Shown: in pieces, positions 1 to 7,417 of the stretch
Layout of the letters: each line of letters begins with the position of its first letter
How positions within the stretch are numbered: position 1 is the first letter of the stretch
NCBI GenBank assembly: GCA_016935655.1
Contig: JAFGQM010000046.1
Coordinates: 1 to 17,005, forward strand
Length of the DNA: 17,005 bases
Source of the DNA: Candidatus Altarchaeota archaeon
Lineage (GTDB): Archaea > Altiarchaeota > Altiarchaeia > JAFGQM01
Direction: 5' to 3'
Program-made: the position numbers and the translations under genes
Notes under the pieces: model-generated
The model's input: the letters and a program-made list of their open reading frames with translations, nothing else
The model's database searches: none
Told to the model about the DNA's origin: nothing

Positions 1-1620
1 GGTTATGACAGATGGGCCTCCTGCCTGCTCATGGAGGGCGGACCGGATAACCTGAGGAAAGGATGGTTCTGTGGCGGCTGTGTCGATGTGATGACCATTG
101 TCCCCTGCGGTGAGTGCGGTACTTGTGAATATGTAGAGGACGAGGATATAGACGGTGATGGAATACCCGGTGATGCGGAATGCACGGCAGCTCCGTTCAT
201 GTGTTCAGGTGAGAACATGTGGCCTGAGCTGTATGCCGACTGGTGTGGATGCTCTCGATACACAGAGGAATCCCAGCGCAGGGATTGTCTGAACAAATGC
301 AAGGACATGCAACAAGGTATGGCTTACATAGTGAAGGGCTGTGCTTCGGTATCTGCAGACATGGGAGGCAAGAATTGTAGGAGTGAATGCGGCTGTGACG
401 CCTCGATAACATCTTGCACGAGCTTAAGAACCGAATCTTGTGAGTCTTGTTTAGAGATGTGCGTTAAGCCGTGTTATGAATGCCAAGCAACTTCTACGGC
501 TTTTGACAACGACCCAAGTAACGATGATACTAGGGGCGATGAAAGCGATGCTGGCCGAGAAGCATGGAGAGACTCATCCACATGGTGCGAACCACTCTGG
601 GACACCAACTGTCAGCCTATACTTGACCCGGCGACTGGTAAGTACAACGCCAGATGTTCGAACGTCCAGTGTCTGATGACGGCCCAATTAGGGAGCCAAA
701 TGGCATGCAACCCGGAGATAATATACGGGGCGAAGAGAGATGGTGTATGCGATGGCGGAAATCCCGATATAAATTGGTGCGATCTCGACTGTGTGGAAAA
801 GCAGGGGGATTCGTTTGTCTACACGGATTCCGAATGCGCTTGCTGGAAGATGGTTTGTGATTACTCGGATCAGGAGGACTGTGGCGAAGGCTCTGGCGGA
901 ACCTGTAGTTACTGTGAGAATAGTAGTCTCACTGGTCCCGGGGGGGCAGGCAGGTGTGTCATCGTAAAGACCTCGAAGAAGGAAATCTGTGATATAGACC
1001 CAGCCACAAATCTTGACCCAGAAGGAAGGCATGCAGACTGTCTAGAGGTCCACTGTGAGCTTGGCATCCAAGAGTGTGCCCCTGTGACAAGATCGCAGGC
1101 TGCTTGTGGATTATCAGCAACTGACGGTATAGTGTCACAGTGTAATGTCTGCAACGAATTTGGCATGTGCGTGCCGAAGGGGGCCATAGCAGTCGGCACT
1201 TATTGTATACCCGATGTAGTAGGCTATGAGAGCATAGACAGATATTGCAATACATGTGACGAAGAGGGCAAATGTACAGTAGCGAATCAGGGCAAGGTCT
1301 GTGACCCAACAGAAATACGGTTCAAGGACCCGTCCGAATATACGAGCTTCTGTCCAACAGTGTGTACATCAGAAGGTAAATGTGAGGGTGAATACGGTTC
1401 AGGAAATTCATGTAGAACTCAAACCGTAGGCGAGTGCGGTACAGGTACCTGTACTCAGAACCCACTTACCTCGAGGATGAAATGTACTGGTGGCTGTACA
1501 GGTGGTACGCAAGAGTGCTGGTCAGCTGATATGAGCTCTGATTGCAAGTGCTGCCCACCCACATTATGCCAGAAGATAGGGCAAACAGCAGCGATTTGCG
1601 GGCTCTCACCAGGGGAGTAA
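1..1620 (+). CDS. Cysteine-rich, presumably secreted protein (3' end; 5' truncated by the window)
   Basis: The frame is open from base 1, so the gene begins before the window; the ATG at 31 is internal because coding-like, Cys-containing sequence precedes it. About 60 cysteines occur in the 539 residues seen, in CxxC, CxC and CC spacings spread over the whole length, which is typical of disulfide-stabilised extracellular proteins. An acidic loop DIDGDGIPGD (bases 145-174) fits the DxDxDG pattern of Ca2+-binding loops of the thrombospondin type 3 or dockerin kind. No membrane segment is seen in this part. I recognise no family. A surface or adhesin role is inferred from composition and from the pilus-like operon downstream, from which it is separated by a terminator and a divergent gene. 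Its codon choice looks looser than in the ATPase gene. The coding call is sure; the function is unknown. Confidence 0.8.
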   Translation, partial: GYDRWASCLLMEGGPDNLRKGWFCGGCVDVMTIVPCGECGTCEYVEDEDIDGDGIPGDAECTAAPFMCSGENMWPELYADWCGCSRYTEESQRRDCLNKCKDMQQGMAYIVKGCASVSADMGGKNCRSECGCDASITSCTSLRTESCESCLEMCVKPCYECQATSTAFDNDPSNDDTRGDESDAGREAWRDSSTWCEPLWDTNCQPILDPATGKYNARCSNVQCLMTAQLGSQMACNPEIIYGAKRDGVCDGGNPDINWCDLDCVEKQGDSFVYTDSECACWKMVCDYSDQEDCGEGSGGTCSYCENSSLTGPGGAGRCVIVKTSKKEICDIDPATNLDPEGRHADCLEVHCELGIQECAPVTRSQAACGLSATDGIVSQCNVCNEFGMCVPKGAIAVGTYCIPDVVGYESIDRYCNTCDEEGKCTVANQGKVCDPTEIRFKDPSEYTSFCPTVCTSEGKCEGEYGSGNSCRTQTVGECGTGTCTQNPLTSRMKCTGGCTGGTQECWSADMSSDCKCCPPTLCQKIGQTAAICGLSPGE

Positions 1621-1644
1621 AATCCCCTTCTTTTTTATTTTTTT
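1611..1644 (+). terminator. Hairpin plus T-tract terminator of the Cys-rich gene
   Basis: AGGGGA (1611-1616) pairs perfectly with TCCCCT (1623-1628) around a six-base loop. It is followed by a nearly pure T run (1628-1644) interrupted by one C and one A. The TAA stop lies inside the loop. T-tracts on the non-template strand are the core archaeal termination signal; the stem makes this resemble a bacterial intrinsic terminator as well. No T run follows on the minus strand, so it serves plus-strand transcripts. Confidence 0.65.
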
Positions 1645-1684
1645 AGAACTAGGCTTTCTCAGTATTAGTGCTCTAAGAATTAGC

Positions 1685-2407
1685 TTATGCAAAGACACCC
1701 AGCATAACCAAGACCATCAATACCCCGAATGCTATGACCGCGCTTAGGATGGCCGTTATATAACTATGTACCTTGGCGTCCTTGGCCATCGACTGGTATA
1801 TCTCTGTATACACCTGCCTTGTGATTTCGCTCCTTTGGGTCTCGACCAACTTGGCCACGTTGTCGTTGAAGTTGTTCACGGCGGCGGTGAGCTTCTCGAA
1901 TTGGCCCACGACGGCGTTTATCTGGCTCCTGTCTATGGCCTCGCCCAGCTTCTTTACGGTGTCGTTCAGGTTTGCCATAGTCTCTTCCGCGCTTTTCGTG
2001 GACTCTTCTAAATCACTTATAGGCGATTCTACGGCCGCTTCGACCTGCTCGTTTATCTGGGGTGCAAGGCCCGTGATAGAGCTCTCAAAGACCTTCAGGC
2101 TGGCCTCCAGCCTGTCTATGGACTCGGCAATCCTCTTCTCCTGGGCGGCTACCTTGTCGACTGCCGTCTGGAACTGCTTTACAGTCTCCTTTTGGACCCT
2201 CTTCACCTCTTCCGTAAGGCCTACCACCGAGGCATTGATCTGCTTGCTTGCCTCCAGGGTCTCGTTGAAGAGGCTCTCCTTGGCCTGCAGCCGCTGGTTT
2301 ATGTCCTCGACAGAAGTGGCCAGTATGTTCAAGGAATCGACAAAGCCCTTGTCGTCCTTTTTGTCTGACTTTAATTTCCCAGTTAGGCTGCTTGTGTTCA
2401 GGTCCAT
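1685..2407 (-). CDS. Coiled-coil protein with C-terminal membrane anchor
   Basis: This is a 240-residue protein. Residues 1-20 are polar and lysine-rich; residues of about 25-210 are a long heptad-like helix rich in E, K, Q, A, S and N with almost no Pro or Gly, so a coiled coil or helical bundle is expected. The last ~25 residues (from about 214) form one hydrophobic span ending in MLGVFA, with no signal peptide, so it should be tail-anchored with most of the protein in the cytoplasm. There are no cysteines, unlike its neighbours. The start ATG (2405-2407) is 71 bp from the start of the divergent ATPase gene, and the two may share a promoter region. The layout resembles chemoreceptor or LapA/DUF-type helical-bundle proteins, but no conserved signalling hairpin is visible. 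A scaffold or regulatory role beside the pilus machine is only a guess. Confidence 0.8.
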   Translation of the reverse strand: MDLNTSSLTGKLKSDKKDDKGFVDSLNILATSVEDINQRLQAKESLFNETLEASKQINASVVGLTEEVKRVQKETVKQFQTAVDKVAAQEKRIAESIDRLEASLKVFESSITGLAPQINEQVEAAVESPISDLEESTKSAEETMANLNDTVKKLGEAIDRSQINAVVGQFEKLTAAVNNFNDNVAKLVETQRSEITRQVYTEIYQSMAKDAKVHSYITAILSAVIAFGVLMVLVMLGVFA

Positions 2408-2478
2408 TACTTACCTTATTTTTATTAACTACTTCCTTAAAAATAGATTACCCATAGCATCGGGACCCGATAAAAAAT
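2408..2478. promoter_or_regulatory. Divergent promoter region between the coiled-coil gene and the secretion-ATPase operon
   Basis: This AT-rich 71-bp spacer is the only gap large enough for a promoter of the pilus-like operon. The A/T element CTTAAAAATAG (2436-2446) reads TTAAAAATA on plus and TATTTTTAA on minus. Its centre is about 38 nt from the plus ATG (2479) and about 34 nt from the minus ATG (2407), so it is at a suitable distance for an archaeal TATA box in either direction. A second A/T block lies at 2417-2428. No clear BRE or repeat operator is seen. Confidence 0.5.
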
Positions 2479-4182
2479 ATGGATGCAGTTAAGAAGATTA
2501 AGGTAGTTGACTGTAGTGATTGCCCTAGGATTGCCACAGCACAACTTTCAGACAAGTGCAAGGTCTGCATAGGGAAAGACAAATACAAACTTGTCCTCTT
2601 GGAGAGCAATCTGATAACTAAAGAATACGACGGCGAGACCATGAGGCTGATACAGGTAGTCCCATTCTTTGTTGATTGCAGGTTCTACAATCCTGTTTTG
2701 TCCACCGAGCCCTTAGCGTCTTATGAGATCTATAACGGGGCCAAGGTCGATATCCGCGAGAACGTACAGGGGGTAGGTTATGTATACAACATAAGCATAC
2801 CCGAGATGGAGATGTCCTTCAAGGACATAAAGAATATGCAGTATGAGGTAGAGAAGATGAGGGCCCTTGGGAAAACCGACAACGAGCTTTTGAACAGATG
2901 GTATGGCGGCCACGGGATCCTCGATTACTTGCTCAGGGATGAGAAGATCCTGGAGATAAACATCAACCCGCCGCCCATAGAATCCCCCATGAGACTCCTC
3001 CACGAGGATTTCGATGAGTGCCTGACCAACGTCTACCCGACCATGGAATTCCTGAACTATCTTGCCACCACACTGAAGATAAACACAGGCAGGCCCTTGA
3101 ACAAGGCCCAGCCGCAGCTTGACGGCGAGATAATGGTCGGCACCACAAACTCCAGGGTATGCGCTGTCGTGGACCCATTCTCTGTCTTCGGCCCCGGTTA
3201 CTCGATAAGAAAGCACCGGGAACAGCCTTGGACGTCATTGGTCTTCATGAAGAAAAAAGCCTTCAACCCCTGGTTTTGCGGCTTGATGTCATTCGTGATA
3301 GCACATGGACGCTCATTCCTAGTGGCGGGCCCAAGGGGCAGCGGTAAGACCAGCATACTGGGGGCTTTGATCTTGGAGATCCTACCCAAGTACAGGATCA
3401 TAACCATAGAGGATACGCAGGAATTGCCTGTCCGGGCCTACAATCAGCTAGGCTATGACATACTCCCCCTCAAGGTGAGGTCAGCATTACTAAAGAGCGG
3501 CATGGAGATGCCCTTTGACATAGGCCTGAGAACTTCCCTGAGGCTGGGTGACTCGGTCCTCATAGTAGGCGAGATCAGAAGCAAGGAGGCGACAGTACTC
3601 TATGAGGCCATGAGGGTCGGGGCCATGTCAAACGTTGTCGCCGGTACTGTGCACAGCGACTCTCCTTATGGGGTCTTTGACAGGGTAGTGAACGATTTGG
3701 GAGTGCCCAGAGGATCCTTCAAGGTGACAGACCTCATCATAATCGTCAACCAGATAAAAACCCCGACGGGCTTAACTAGGATGAGGAGGGTCCTGTCAGT
3801 GACAGAGGTCCTCAAGCACTGGGAGGACGAGCCGGTCTTCCAGGACCTATTGGTTTATAATCCTAAAACAGACCAGCTCGAGCCCACGGAGGAATTACTG
3901 AAGGGGAAGTCAGAGACTATAAACCAGATACTCTCAAGGACCAGCGGATTCCACGACTACGAGGGCGTCTTGAATGATATATTGTTGAGGGGCTGGGCCA
4001 AAAAGGCGCAGCTTGAGCTGGCAAAGAAGCCTGAACAGTTGGAGGCCGCCACCATGTTGCAGATGAACATGACGTATGCAAAGCTTTTCGAGGCAATAAA
4101 ACCGCTTGACTCGGATAAAAACAAGAAGGAATTCGAGATTCAATACATCTCAAAACTGAAGGATCTTTTGAAAGGATCATAA
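2479..4182 (+). CDS. Type II/IV secretion system (GspE/TadA/archaeal pilus) ATPase with N-terminal CxxC-CxxC element
   Basis: This 567-residue hexameric AAA-type ATPase should power assembly or secretion through the GspF-like platform encoded next. The P-loop is GPRGSGKTS (284-292), the Asp box IEDTQELP (310-317), the Walker B SVLIVGEIRSKEA with Glu365, and the His box AGTVHSDSP (388-396); all hallmark residues of the family are present. Residues ~120-260 form the N2-like domain that precedes the core. Residues 12-30 hold C12-x2-C15 and C27-x2-C30, a zinc-ribbon-like pair that is not part of the standard ATPase core. A C-terminal helical extension (~430-567) follows. The stop abuts the ATG of the next gene with no gap. 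Archaellum FlaI, TadA-like and Aap/Ups-type pilus ATPases share this core; the double-GspF partner and pilins favour a pilus. High confidence in the family, moderate in the exact system. Confidence 0.95.
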   Translation: MDAVKKIKVVDCSDCPRIATAQLSDKCKVCIGKDKYKLVLLESNLITKEYDGETMRLIQVVPFFVDCRFYNPVLSTEPLASYEIYNGAKVDIRENVQGVGYVYNISIPEMEMSFKDIKNMQYEVEKMRALGKTDNELLNRWYGGHGILDYLLRDEKILEININPPPIESPMRLLHEDFDECLTNVYPTMEFLNYLATTLKINTGRPLNKAQPQLDGEIMVGTTNSRVCAVVDPFSVFGPGYSIRKHREQPWTSLVFMKKKAFNPWFCGLMSFVIAHGRSFLVAGPRGSGKTSILGALILEILPKYRIITIEDTQELPVRAYNQLGYDILPLKVRSALLKSGMEMPFDIGLRTSLRLGDSVLIVGEIRSKEATVLYEAMRVGAMSNVVAGTVHSDSPYGVFDRVVNDLGVPRGSFKVTDLIIIVNQIKTPTGLTRMRRVLSVTEVLKHWEDEPVFQDLLVYNPKTDQLEPTEELLKGKSETINQILSRTSGFHDYEGVLNDILLRGWAKKAQLELAKKPEQLEAATMLQMNMTYAKLFEAIKPLDSDKNKKEFEIQYISKLKDLLKGS

Positions 4183-6051
4183 ATGCAACTGGAGTTTTTT
4201 TATGAGTTCGGGAGACAGTTCGCCTTCGGTCCCGAGCTTAAGGGGGTGGACAAGAAGCTGAAGCTTATGGAGTTTCCTTATACTTCTAAGGAGATTCTCA
4301 CCGCAGCAATAATAGTCGTTGCCGTATCCTCTTTTTTTGCGACGCTGTTCCTTATGATATTCCCGTTCCTGGGTTGGATATTCGCTTACTTTGGTGCTAT
4401 CCTCGCCATAGTGCTTTACGTATACCCGACAAGCATATTCTATTCCCAAAGGCTCATCGACTACAAGGAGGAGATGCTGCGCGCCATAATGCGGATTTCC
4501 ACCTTCATATCCATGGACACCTCCATGGAATATGCAGTCATGCAGACTGTGGACCAGGTCTCTGGCACGCTGAGAAAACAGTTTGCAGACATAGGGGAGA
4601 AGCTCAAGCTGAGGGAGAGGGACACCCTTGGCGAAGTATTCGAAGAATATATTCCGCTCTGGAACAGTGTGAACCCTGACTTCACAAAGGCTCTTAAACT
4701 TCTCCAAACAGCCTCCATGTCCGAGCCTGAGGAGAGGGATGAGATAATAGAGGAGGTTCTGGAGTCGATAATACTGAGCTACCATACACAGGGCAAAAGG
4801 TCTAGCGAAGAACTGGCAAGCAAAACGAAAACCCTATTGGCAATTGGGGTTCTGATACCGGTTATCTCCCTGATGATAGTCCCCCTTGTATCCATATTCA
4901 TGCCCGATATCGTAAGTCCCCCGATATTGATATTCGTTTACAACATATTGTTCCCAACATTCCTGCTTTTGATGGCTTTCGACTTCTCCTCTAGGAGAGT
5001 CCAGGTGGACACGATCAAACTTGACCTTTCCCCCCAGTATCAACAGCTCTCATACACCCTCTATATATTTTGCGCGATTGTCGTGATAGTCATAGCCATA
5101 CCTACCTTCACACACGTCATGTCCATTGACATGTCCACAGAAATAACAGCCCAGAGGGAGTATGAGCTCATGTCAATAATAATATGTTGGGTCTTGGGCG
5201 CTGGAATCGTAGCCGCCATTTACATATTCACCCACTATTACATAAAGAGGTATAAGACGCTCTGGAACGAGGTGTATATGACCGAGCAGGACCTGCCATT
5301 CATCCTCCAGACTTTCAACACCTATCTTTCCTTAAACCGTTCTCTCGAGAGCATACTGCCTGAAGTCGTGGACGATTACAAAACCCATGGTTTCGGAGAC
5401 CACCCTATAGTCAGGGTGTTCACTGAGATATACAGGCGCCTGCTCTCCTCCAAGAGGAGCATTATGGAGATAACCAGGAACACCTTTTATGAGATATGCC
5501 CATCCAAGAAGGTTTCCGACATACTGACGCAGATAATCTCATTCACTGAGATTTCGCAAAAGAGCGCTGCCAGGGTGTCGAAGATGATATACAGGCAAGT
5601 AGTCTCGATAAACAAATTGGACGATTACATAAAGTCCCTGCTCTCCGAGACTGTTGGTCTGGTGCAGGTGACGATTTCAATGCTGGCTCCACTTCTTTGT
5701 GCCGCAGCAGTTGTGATGTCCGTAGCCATTGTGATGTCCCTGCAGTATATCACAGAGCAGCTGAATCTTGTGTCAGAGGCCTTCGGTACGACCATCGATA
5801 TGAAACTTGTCGATGTCGGGCAGGTCATACCCCCAACAATAATCGAGATCGTTGTAAGTGTCTACCTCCTCGAGACGATGGTCATACTGGCCATCTTCGC
5901 CTCGAGCATAAAGATAGGCAATGACAAGTACCAGATAATCAAGAATGTGAACTCCATATGGTTCGGCTTCATGGTTTATACCCTCATATTGTTCGCAGGA
6001 TTTTTCCTTTTCAAATCATATGTATTCGAAGGGATTATAGGGGCCGGTTGA
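4183..6051 (+). CDS. Fused double GspF/TadC-like pilus assembly platform membrane protein
   Basis: This is a 622-residue polytopic membrane protein. Hydrophobic segments lie at about 38-60, 62-82, 217-240, 247-266, 293-310, 329-350 and three more after residue ~520. The cytoplasmic helical stretches at about 90-215 and 355-515 are the two GspF-type (T2SSF) domains; the first includes MDTSMEYAVMQ and the second LSLNRSLESILPEV, each the family's 'G/S-x-S-L/M-E-x-A/I' type helix start. Archaeal pilus and archaellum platforms (FlaJ, PilC2/TadC type) commonly carry such a duplicated layout. It is the membrane partner of the ATPase immediately upstream (zero-nucleotide junction), which is expected to drive its conformational change for subunit insertion. 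No SD is obvious, so translational coupling is likely. The family call rests on context and topology together. Confidence 0.88.
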   Translation: MQLEFFYEFGRQFAFGPELKGVDKKLKLMEFPYTSKEILTAAIIVVAVSSFFATLFLMIFPFLGWIFAYFGAILAIVLYVYPTSIFYSQRLIDYKEEMLRAIMRISTFISMDTSMEYAVMQTVDQVSGTLRKQFADIGEKLKLRERDTLGEVFEEYIPLWNSVNPDFTKALKLLQTASMSEPEERDEIIEEVLESIILSYHTQGKRSSEELASKTKTLLAIGVLIPVISLMIVPLVSIFMPDIVSPPILIFVYNILFPTFLLLMAFDFSSRRVQVDTIKLDLSPQYQQLSYTLYIFCAIVVIVIAIPTFTHVMSIDMSTEITAQREYELMSIIICWVLGAGIVAAIYIFTHYYIKRYKTLWNEVYMTEQDLPFILQTFNTYLSLNRSLESILPEVVDDYKTHGFGDHPIVRVFTEIYRRLLSSKRSIMEITRNTFYEICPSKKVSDILTQIISFTEISQKSAARVSKMIYRQVVSINKLDDYIKSLLSETVGLVQVTISMLAPLLCAAAVVMSVAIVMSLQYITEQLNLVSEAFGTTIDMKLVDVGQVIPPTIIEIVVSVYLLETMVILAIFASSIKIGNDKYQIIKNVNSIWFGFMVYTLILFAGFFLFKSYVFEGIIGAG

Positions 6052-6052
6052 G

Positions 6053-6154
6053 ATGGAACGAACCACACAGATGATGATCGAGGTTATCGTGGCTATAGGA
6101 GCAGTAGCCATAATCATAGCCTTTGTCGTCAGGCAATTGGGGTCTATGACTTAA
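6053..6154 (+). CDS. 33-residue single-span membrane peptide, pilin-N-terminus-like
   Basis: The ATG at 6053 follows the TGA of the platform gene after one base, and its TAA precedes the next ATG by one base, so this fits exactly into the operon. The product starts MERTTQMMIEVIVAIG and continues hydrophobic to VRQLGSMT. It has one Glu inside the hydrophobic start (IEVIVAIG), reminiscent of the Glu5 region of type IV pilins (IELMIVVAIIG), and no cysteine or globular domain. It could be a minimal pilin-like subunit, a small membrane accessory of the platform, or a translational-coupling peptide. The position makes chance unlikely, but function is unknown and the size makes the call less certain than for its neighbours. 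Confidence 0.6.
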   Translation: MERTTQMMIEVIVAIGAVAIIIAFVVRQLGSMT

Positions 6155-6155
6155 A

Positions 6156-6629
6156 ATGGAAGCAGTAGAACTGATAGTGTACATATCCGCAGCCATCATT
6201 TTGGGCGTGTTAGTGTTAGGTTTCCTAGTGAATTTTAACTATGAGAGCATCTACAACGGACTGAAAGACGTTTTTTTCCCCTCCGGAGAAACGGAACTGC
6301 CAAAGGATCTGCAACAATTGACAGTATACGAATTTGGGGAATATGTCTACAAATGCTGGAAATCCTGCGGTTATGGCGAGATGGACAAGGTCTGCGGCAC
6401 GGTTTTGGTGAAGGAGAGCAGGGACGAGAACGGGACCATGATAACCAACCTGAATAAGGAAACCCTGTTTAAACCATTCTTAAAGCTGAATTGGTGCGAT
6501 TCTATTCAATGCAAGTCTTGCGGCTGCGGCTATAGGGAGGATGTAGACATGGCTGACATGGTGCTCCCGCACGTTGTCGAGCTGAGCTGCGATTCTGCGC
6601 GCAACGGCACATTGCACATCAAGGGATAA
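6156..6629 (+). CDS. Small pilin-like membrane protein with Cys-rich ectodomain
   Basis: This 157-residue protein begins MEAVELIVYISAAIILG, so the hydrophobic segment (about 5-26) starts almost at the initiator Met. There is no K/R-G leader, and an in-frame stop just upstream excludes a longer form. The remainder is an extracytoplasmic domain with paired cysteines (CWKSCGYG; CDSIQCKSCGCG) and a polar surface, consistent with a disulfide-bonded minor pilin head. It starts one base after the stop of the 33-residue peptide and ends one base before the winged-helix gene. The pilin assignment comes from the N-terminus, size and context, not from a recognised family. Confidence 0.75.
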   Translation: MEAVELIVYISAAIILGVLVLGFLVNFNYESIYNGLKDVFFPSGETELPKDLQQLTVYEFGEYVYKCWKSCGYGEMDKVCGTVLVKESRDENGTMITNLNKETLFKPFLKLNWCDSIQCKSCGCGYREDVDMADMVLPHVVELSCDSARNGTLHIKG

Positions 6630-6630
6630 A

Positions 6631-7374
6631 ATGAAGGATGAGATAGGATGTGTGAACAGGGTGATACTTATCCTAAAAAGAAGAAAATCACTCAAGCTGC
6701 CGGAGCTCTCACAAAAACTCAAGATCCCGGAAGATGAGCTTGAGATTCTGTGCAAGAGGTTGGAAAAGAGCGGCATGCTTGAGGTGAAATACCCCTGGGT
6801 GGGCCCAATCAAGGTGGGAAGGGGTCAAAGGTTTAAGGAGTTCCTAGACACCTTGGACAAGCTTATGTTCCTGATAAGGACGAAGAGGGTCATAAGCTGG
6901 GGTTCGGCCAGGAAAGAGTTCGATATGAACGACTTGGAGCTGATGCAGTTCGTACAGAATCTAGTGGATAAACAGATGATAGTGGTCAAGAAGCCTGTGT
7001 TCAGGGGGCATCTGATAATGAGGGGGAAAAAGTTCACGGACTACCTTTCCTCGGACGAGGAGCTGAACAAACTCAAGGAATCATTCAGGAAAAAGACTGA
7101 GGAGGAGACAAAGACACTGTCAATAACCCGGGAGTCCTTGGCCCTCGTACAAGAAGTCGAGGCTAAGAAAGAAGTCCCGCTTTCGAGAGCATTGAAGATC
7201 CTCGCGGTCAGGGACCGGGCCCTGAACTGGGCATTGGAGCCCTTCCTGTCAAATGACGTCTTGATGATGTCCGATAGGTTCATGAAGGAGCCGGCCCTGA
7301 AACCGGGCCCCAGGATGAGCTCTTGGCTGAGAATGGCTGAGATAGGCACGAAAATAAGGAAGGAACAGGTTTGA
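6631..7374 (+). CDS. Winged-helix-like cytoplasmic protein of the pilus operon
   Basis: This is a 247-residue soluble protein with no signal or membrane segment. Residues ~8-50 resemble a winged helix: helix, KLPELSQKLKIPEDELEIL (helix-turn-recognition helix), then KSGMLEVKYPW (wing). Residues ~75-125 repeat the pattern with KRVISWGSARKEFDMNDLELM and DKQMIVVKKP. A charged helix (~130-180) and a basic C-terminus follow. It lies in the middle of the membrane-protein genes with single-base spacing on the left, so it should be co-expressed with them. It could regulate the operon by binding DNA, or use the winged-helix folds for protein contacts with the ATPase or pilins. No cysteine-rich surface features. 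Fold call moderate; role unknown. Confidence 0.8.
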   Translation: MKDEIGCVNRVILILKRRKSLKLPELSQKLKIPEDELEILCKRLEKSGMLEVKYPWVGPIKVGRGQRFKEFLDTLDKLMFLIRTKRVISWGSARKEFDMNDLELMQFVQNLVDKQMIVVKKPVFRGHLIMRGKKFTDYLSSDEELNKLKESFRKKTEEETKTLSITRESLALVQEVEAKKEVPLSRALKILAVRDRALNWALEPFLSNDVLMMSDRFMKEPALKPGPRMSSWLRMAEIGTKIRKEQV

Positions 7375-7378
7375 TTCG

Positions 7379-7417
7379 TTTTTATTGTCTGACCTAATAA
7401 TTTATCACCCGACTACA
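7379..7417 (+). promoter_or_regulatory. Possible internal promoter before the next pilin-like gene
   Basis: This 43-nt gap is the largest in the operon. It holds TTTTTATTG (7379-7387), a TATA-like element about 35 nt from the ATG at 7418, and a second AT-rich block (7398-7408). No Shine-Dalgarno is seen, which would fit a short or leaderless transcript. Weak evidence. Confidence 0.3.

Noticed and set aside
476..860. Short overlapping plus-strand ORFs inside the Cys-rich gene
   Set aside because: They are out-of-frame shadows of the Cys-rich reading frame with no promoter or SD.
1773..2492. Plus-strand ORF of 239 codons opposite the coiled-coil gene
   Set aside because: The minus-strand frame gives a regular coiled coil with a clean membrane anchor and a promoter; the plus frame runs over the divergent promoter and into the ATPase start.
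2713..3238. Minus-strand ORFs antisense to the ATPase gene
   Set aside because: They lie opposite conserved ATPase sequence; low-order codon bias of the real gene opens the other strand.
7385..7417. TTG start that would lengthen the MELPIQV protein
   Set aside because: It adds polar residues without a cleavage motif; the ATG at 7418 places the hydrophobic span as in its neighbours.
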